Below are positions 13,532-15,656 of a stretch of 15,656 nucleotides of DNA, piece by piece. The first letter of the stretch is position 1, and every line of letters starts with the position of its first letter. The DNA is from 66-474 sp036568625. GTDB lineage: Bacteria; Pseudomonadota; Gammaproteobacteria; Xanthomonadales; Rhodanobacteraceae. The notes under the pieces were generated by a model, which had not been told where the DNA came from, made no database searches, and was given only the letters and a program-made list of their open reading frames with translations. The DNA is taken from NCBI GenBank assembly GCA_036568625.1, contig DATCSF010000021.1, forward strand, positions 1-15,656, in the 5' to 3' direction. A program made the position numbers and the translations under genes.

Positions 13532-14680
13532 ATGAGCACCGTAGATTTTTCGTCTTTCCTCAAGCTGATGGTGCACAAAAAGGCGTCCGACCTGTTCATC
13601 ACGGCCGGGGTCGCGCCGTCGATCAAGGTCAACGGCCGCATCGTGCCGATCACGCAAACGCCGCTCACCGCGCAGGATGCGCGCGACATGGTGCTGAACG
13701 TGATGAACCCGTTGCAGCGCGAGGAGTTCGAGAAGACCCACGAATGCCAGTTCGCGATCGGCGTGGCCGGCGTCGGCCGGTTCCGCGTGTCGTGTTTCTA
13801 CCAGCGCAATTGCGTCGGCATGGTGCTGCGCCGGATCGAATCCAAGATCCCGACCATCGAGGAATTGAACCTGCTGCCCATCGTCAAGCAGTTGGCGATG
13901 ACCAAGCGCGGCATCGTGATCTTCGTCGGCGCCACGGGCGCGGGCAAATCCACCTCACTGGCTTCGATCGTCGGTTACCGCAACCAGAATTCCACCGGCC
14001 ACATCATCACCATCGAGGACCCGATCGAATACGTGCACAAGCACGAGGGCTGCATCATCACCCAGCGCGAGCTCGGCATCGACACCGACAGCTGGGAAAA
14101 CGCGCTGAAGAACACCCTGCGCCAGGCGCCCGACGTGATCCTGATCGGCGAGGTGCGCACCCGCGAGACGATGGAATACGCGATCCACTTTTCCGAAACC
14201 GGCCACCTGGTGCTGTGCACGTTGCACGCCAACAACGCCAACCAGGCGCTGGAACGCATCATCCACTTTTTCCCCGAGAATGTCCGCGAGCAGCTCTACA
14301 TGGACCTTTCATTGAACCTCAAGGGCATCGTCGCGCAGCAGTTGATTCCGACCCCCGACGGCAAGGGTCGGCGCGTGGCGATGGAGGTGATGCTGGGCAC
14401 GCCGCTGGTGCAGGATTACATCCGCAAGGGCGAGATCCACAAGATCAAGGACGTGATGAAGCAATCCACCAACCTCGGCATGTGCACCTTCGACCAGAAC
14501 CTGGTCGAGCTGTACCACGCCGGCCACATCAGCTACGAGGATGCACTGCGCTACGCCGATTCCGCCAACGAGGTGCGACTCGCCATCAAGCTGGCGCAGG
14601 GCGGCGACGCGCATTCGCTGTCGCAGGGCCTGGGCGACATCGAGTTGGTGGAGGCAGTCGACAAGGGGCATCGGCTTTGA
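13532..14680 (+). CDS. pilU: Type IV pilus retraction ATPase paralog PilU
   Basis: This 382-residue PilT-like ATPase assists PilT in forceful pilus retraction, probably by stacking on the PilT hexamer. It has the N-terminal MSTVDFSSFLKLMVHKKASD, Walker A GATGAGKST (133-141), Asp box IITIEDPIEYVH (158-169), Walker B DVILIGEVRT (201-210, Glu207) and His box ETGHLVLCTLHAN (222-234). The long C-terminal extension after EVMLGTPLVQDYIRKGEIHK, ending VEAVDKGHRL, separates PilU from PilT. The start is ATG 13532 after GGGAG. It is transcribed with pilT, with a hairpin in the 95-bp spacer, and converges on the gene at the right edge. Confidence 0.97.
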   Translation: MSTVDFSSFLKLMVHKKASDLFITAGVAPSIKVNGRIVPITQTPLTAQDARDMVLNVMNPLQREEFEKTHECQFAIGVAGVGRFRVSCFYQRNCVGMVLRRIESKIPTIEELNLLPIVKQLAMTKRGIVIFVGATGAGKSTSLASIVGYRNQNSTGHIITIEDPIEYVHKHEGCIITQRELGIDTDSWENALKNTLRQAPDVILIGEVRTRETMEYAIHFSETGHLVLCTLHANNANQALERIIHFFPENVREQLYMDLSLNLKGIVAQQLIPTPDGKGRRVAMEVMLGTPLVQDYIRKGEIHKIKDVMKQSTNLGMCTFDQNLVELYHAGHISYEDALRYADSANEVRLAIKLAQGGDAHSLSQGLGDIELVEAVDKGHRL

Positions 14681-14684
14681 GTGT

Positions 14685-14792
14685 GCAATCGTCCCCGATC
14701 GCTGCGTTCTGAAGCAGGCCTGCCGCCGGGCGTCCTTGATCCCCGGGCCGTCAGAACGGCCGTCCTCGGCCTGACCTTTCACGACCGCTTCG
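14685..14792 (+). repeat. Dispersed intergenic repeat, copy B
   Basis: This second copy of the element at 6225-6335 begins four bases after the pilU stop. The left block GCAATCGTCCCCGATCGCTGC and the right block beginning GAACGGCC (14754) are 69 bp apart, exactly as in copy A; the middle differs. The right block again contains GGCC-N6-GGCC followed by TGACCTTTCA. It fills most of the gap between the convergent pilU and right-edge genes. Confidence 0.7.
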
Positions 14793-14798
14793 TGAAGG
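14776..14798. terminator. Hairpin between convergent genes, possible bidirectional terminator
   Basis: TTCACGA (14778-14784) pairs with TCGTGAA (14790-14796) around CCGCT, and the stem extends by one T-G and one C-G pair. It sits inside repeat copy B, between the ends of pilU and the minus-strand gene. No long T-tract is present on either side, so termination strength is uncertain. Confidence 0.4.
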
Positions 14799-14828
14799 AC
14801 GTCGATCTGGCGCGTTGGACGCCGTTCG

Positions 14829-15656
14829 TCAACGATGCTTCACGGCGGTTTCGACGCGCAGGCCCTTGTCGTCCAGCTTCACGTCGATGTCGCCGGATTG
14901 CACCATCTTGCCCATCTGGGTGAACAGCGCGACCTGCTGCTGCACCTGTGCCTGGCTGCCGGCCGGCGCCACGGCGGCGAAGCGGCCCAACCAGTTTCCG
15001 AGCAATTGATACATCTTGCCGTCGAAGTGCATCCGCAGCAGCTTGTCGCCGTTGCCTGCATCGGCGCTCAGCGTGCCGCCAAGCTTGGCGTCCTCACCCT
15101 CGCCGATGCCCACCGCGAGCGCCTTGTCGTTGGCCGCGATCCAGCCCTGGTTGCCGCCACCCAGCATGGCCTGAACCCGGGGCGGCAAATCGAACGCCAC
15201 CGGCTTGCCGTCGGTCGAGATGGTCTTCAGCGCGAATTGCGGCATGGTCTGCTGGACCTTCTGCGCCAGTTCGGCCGGGTTGGAACTGGCAACCAGCGCG
15301 CGCGCGGCGATCTGCGGGCCGATGTCCCACTTGTCCAGCACCACCCGGAAACCCAGCAGGGAGGCTGCTTCGGGCGGCATCTGCACGGGCGGGTTCGCAG
15401 CGGTCTTGGCGAAGTCATTGAGCGATTGCAGTGCCGGGCACTGGTAGGCCTTGGCAGCGGCCGCTTCGGCCCGGCCCTTGATGAAGGCCTGCCATTTCTG
15501 CAGCGGCAAGGCCAGCACGATGTCGAACATGGAGTCGCTAGACGCCGCATCCATCCCGGGCACCGGTTGCTTCAACGCGGTCAGGGCGCCGAGCAGCGAG
15601 GGTGATAATTGCACGTCCAGGCTGCCGCGGATTTCCTTGGTCGTATAGCTCTGGAA
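14829..15656 (-). CDS. Unrecognised protein, 5' end beyond the right edge
   Basis: The minus-strand frame is open from the window edge to a stop at 14829-14831, giving 275 visible residues. A GTG at 15614 could be a start, but the frame continues upstream without a stop (FQSYTTKEIRGSLD) and no ribosome site is seen there, so the true start is most likely outside. The visible part has no obvious transmembrane segment. It contains ALPLQKWQAFIKGRAEAAAA, a single cysteine in YQCPALQSLNDF, KTISTDGKPVAFDLPPRVQA, a GGGNQGWIAAND turn, and ends GDIDVKLDDKGLRVETAVKH. The late beta-rich segment suggests an exported or lipoprotein-like fold, but this is a guess. I do not recognise the family. It converges on pilU and is not obviously linked to pilus function. 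Confidence 0.8.
   Translation of the reverse strand, partial: FQSYTTKEIRGSLDVQLSPSLLGALTALKQPVPGMDAASSDSMFDIVLALPLQKWQAFIKGRAEAAAAKAYQCPALQSLNDFAKTAANPPVQMPPEAASLLGFRVVLDKWDIGPQIAARALVASSNPAELAQKVQQTMPQFALKTISTDGKPVAFDLPPRVQAMLGGGNQGWIAANDKALAVGIGEGEDAKLGGTLSADAGNGDKLLRMHFDGKMYQLLGNWLGRFAAVAPAGSQAQVQQQVALFTQMGKMVQSGDIDVKLDDKGLRVETAVKHR

Overview
The window reads as chromosomal DNA of a high-GC gammaproteobacterium of the order Xanthomonadales, probably Rhodanobacteraceae or Xanthomonadaceae. This is inferred from protein similarity remembered from those families (RimK, TrmB, PilT/PilU, the FecR/DUF6600-like protein and the cysteine-pair lipoprotein), from the thiS-thiG-trmB-permease gene order, and from GGGAGAGG-type intergenic hairpins. 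No phage, plasmid, insertion sequence or CRISPR array is visible. Most of the window is ordinary core genome with some lineage-specific genes.

Left part, minus strand (1-5944): read in the direction of transcription, it holds a large secreted FecR-domain, tryptophan/tyrosine-rich, glutamine-tailed protein, then thiS and thiG (sulfur carrier and thiazole synthase of thiamine synthesis), trmB (tRNA m7G46 methyltransferase) and an SLC13-type permease with TrkA-C/RCK_C domains whose C-terminus runs off the left edge. Gaps of 115-136 bp separate the last four genes and contain several hairpins.

Middle part, plus strand (6103-10172): a tRNA-Gly(CCC) with its own promoter is followed by a rimK-type ATP-grasp ligase, a small lipoprotein with a well-formed sigma70-like promoter preceded by an inverted repeat, and a BlaI-type repressor overlapping by 4 bp an M56 (BlaR1-like) membrane metalloprotease. 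That protease carries a TonB C-terminal-like domain where BlaR1 would carry its beta-lactam sensor.

Right part (10260-15656): an OmpR-type response regulator overlaps its histidine kinase by 17 bp. Next come pilT and pilU, the type IV pilus retraction ATPases, and a convergent, unrecognised minus-strand gene cut by the right edge.

Points of interest: the BlaI/M56-TonB pair; a dispersed intergenic repeat with one copy after the tRNA and one after pilU, its two conserved blocks equally spaced; an inverted repeat abutting the lipoprotein -35 box; a hairpin next to the pilU ribosome-binding site; and a 28-residue tandem repeat in the glutamine-rich tail of the FecR-domain protein. No intergenic stretch exceeds about 205 bp.
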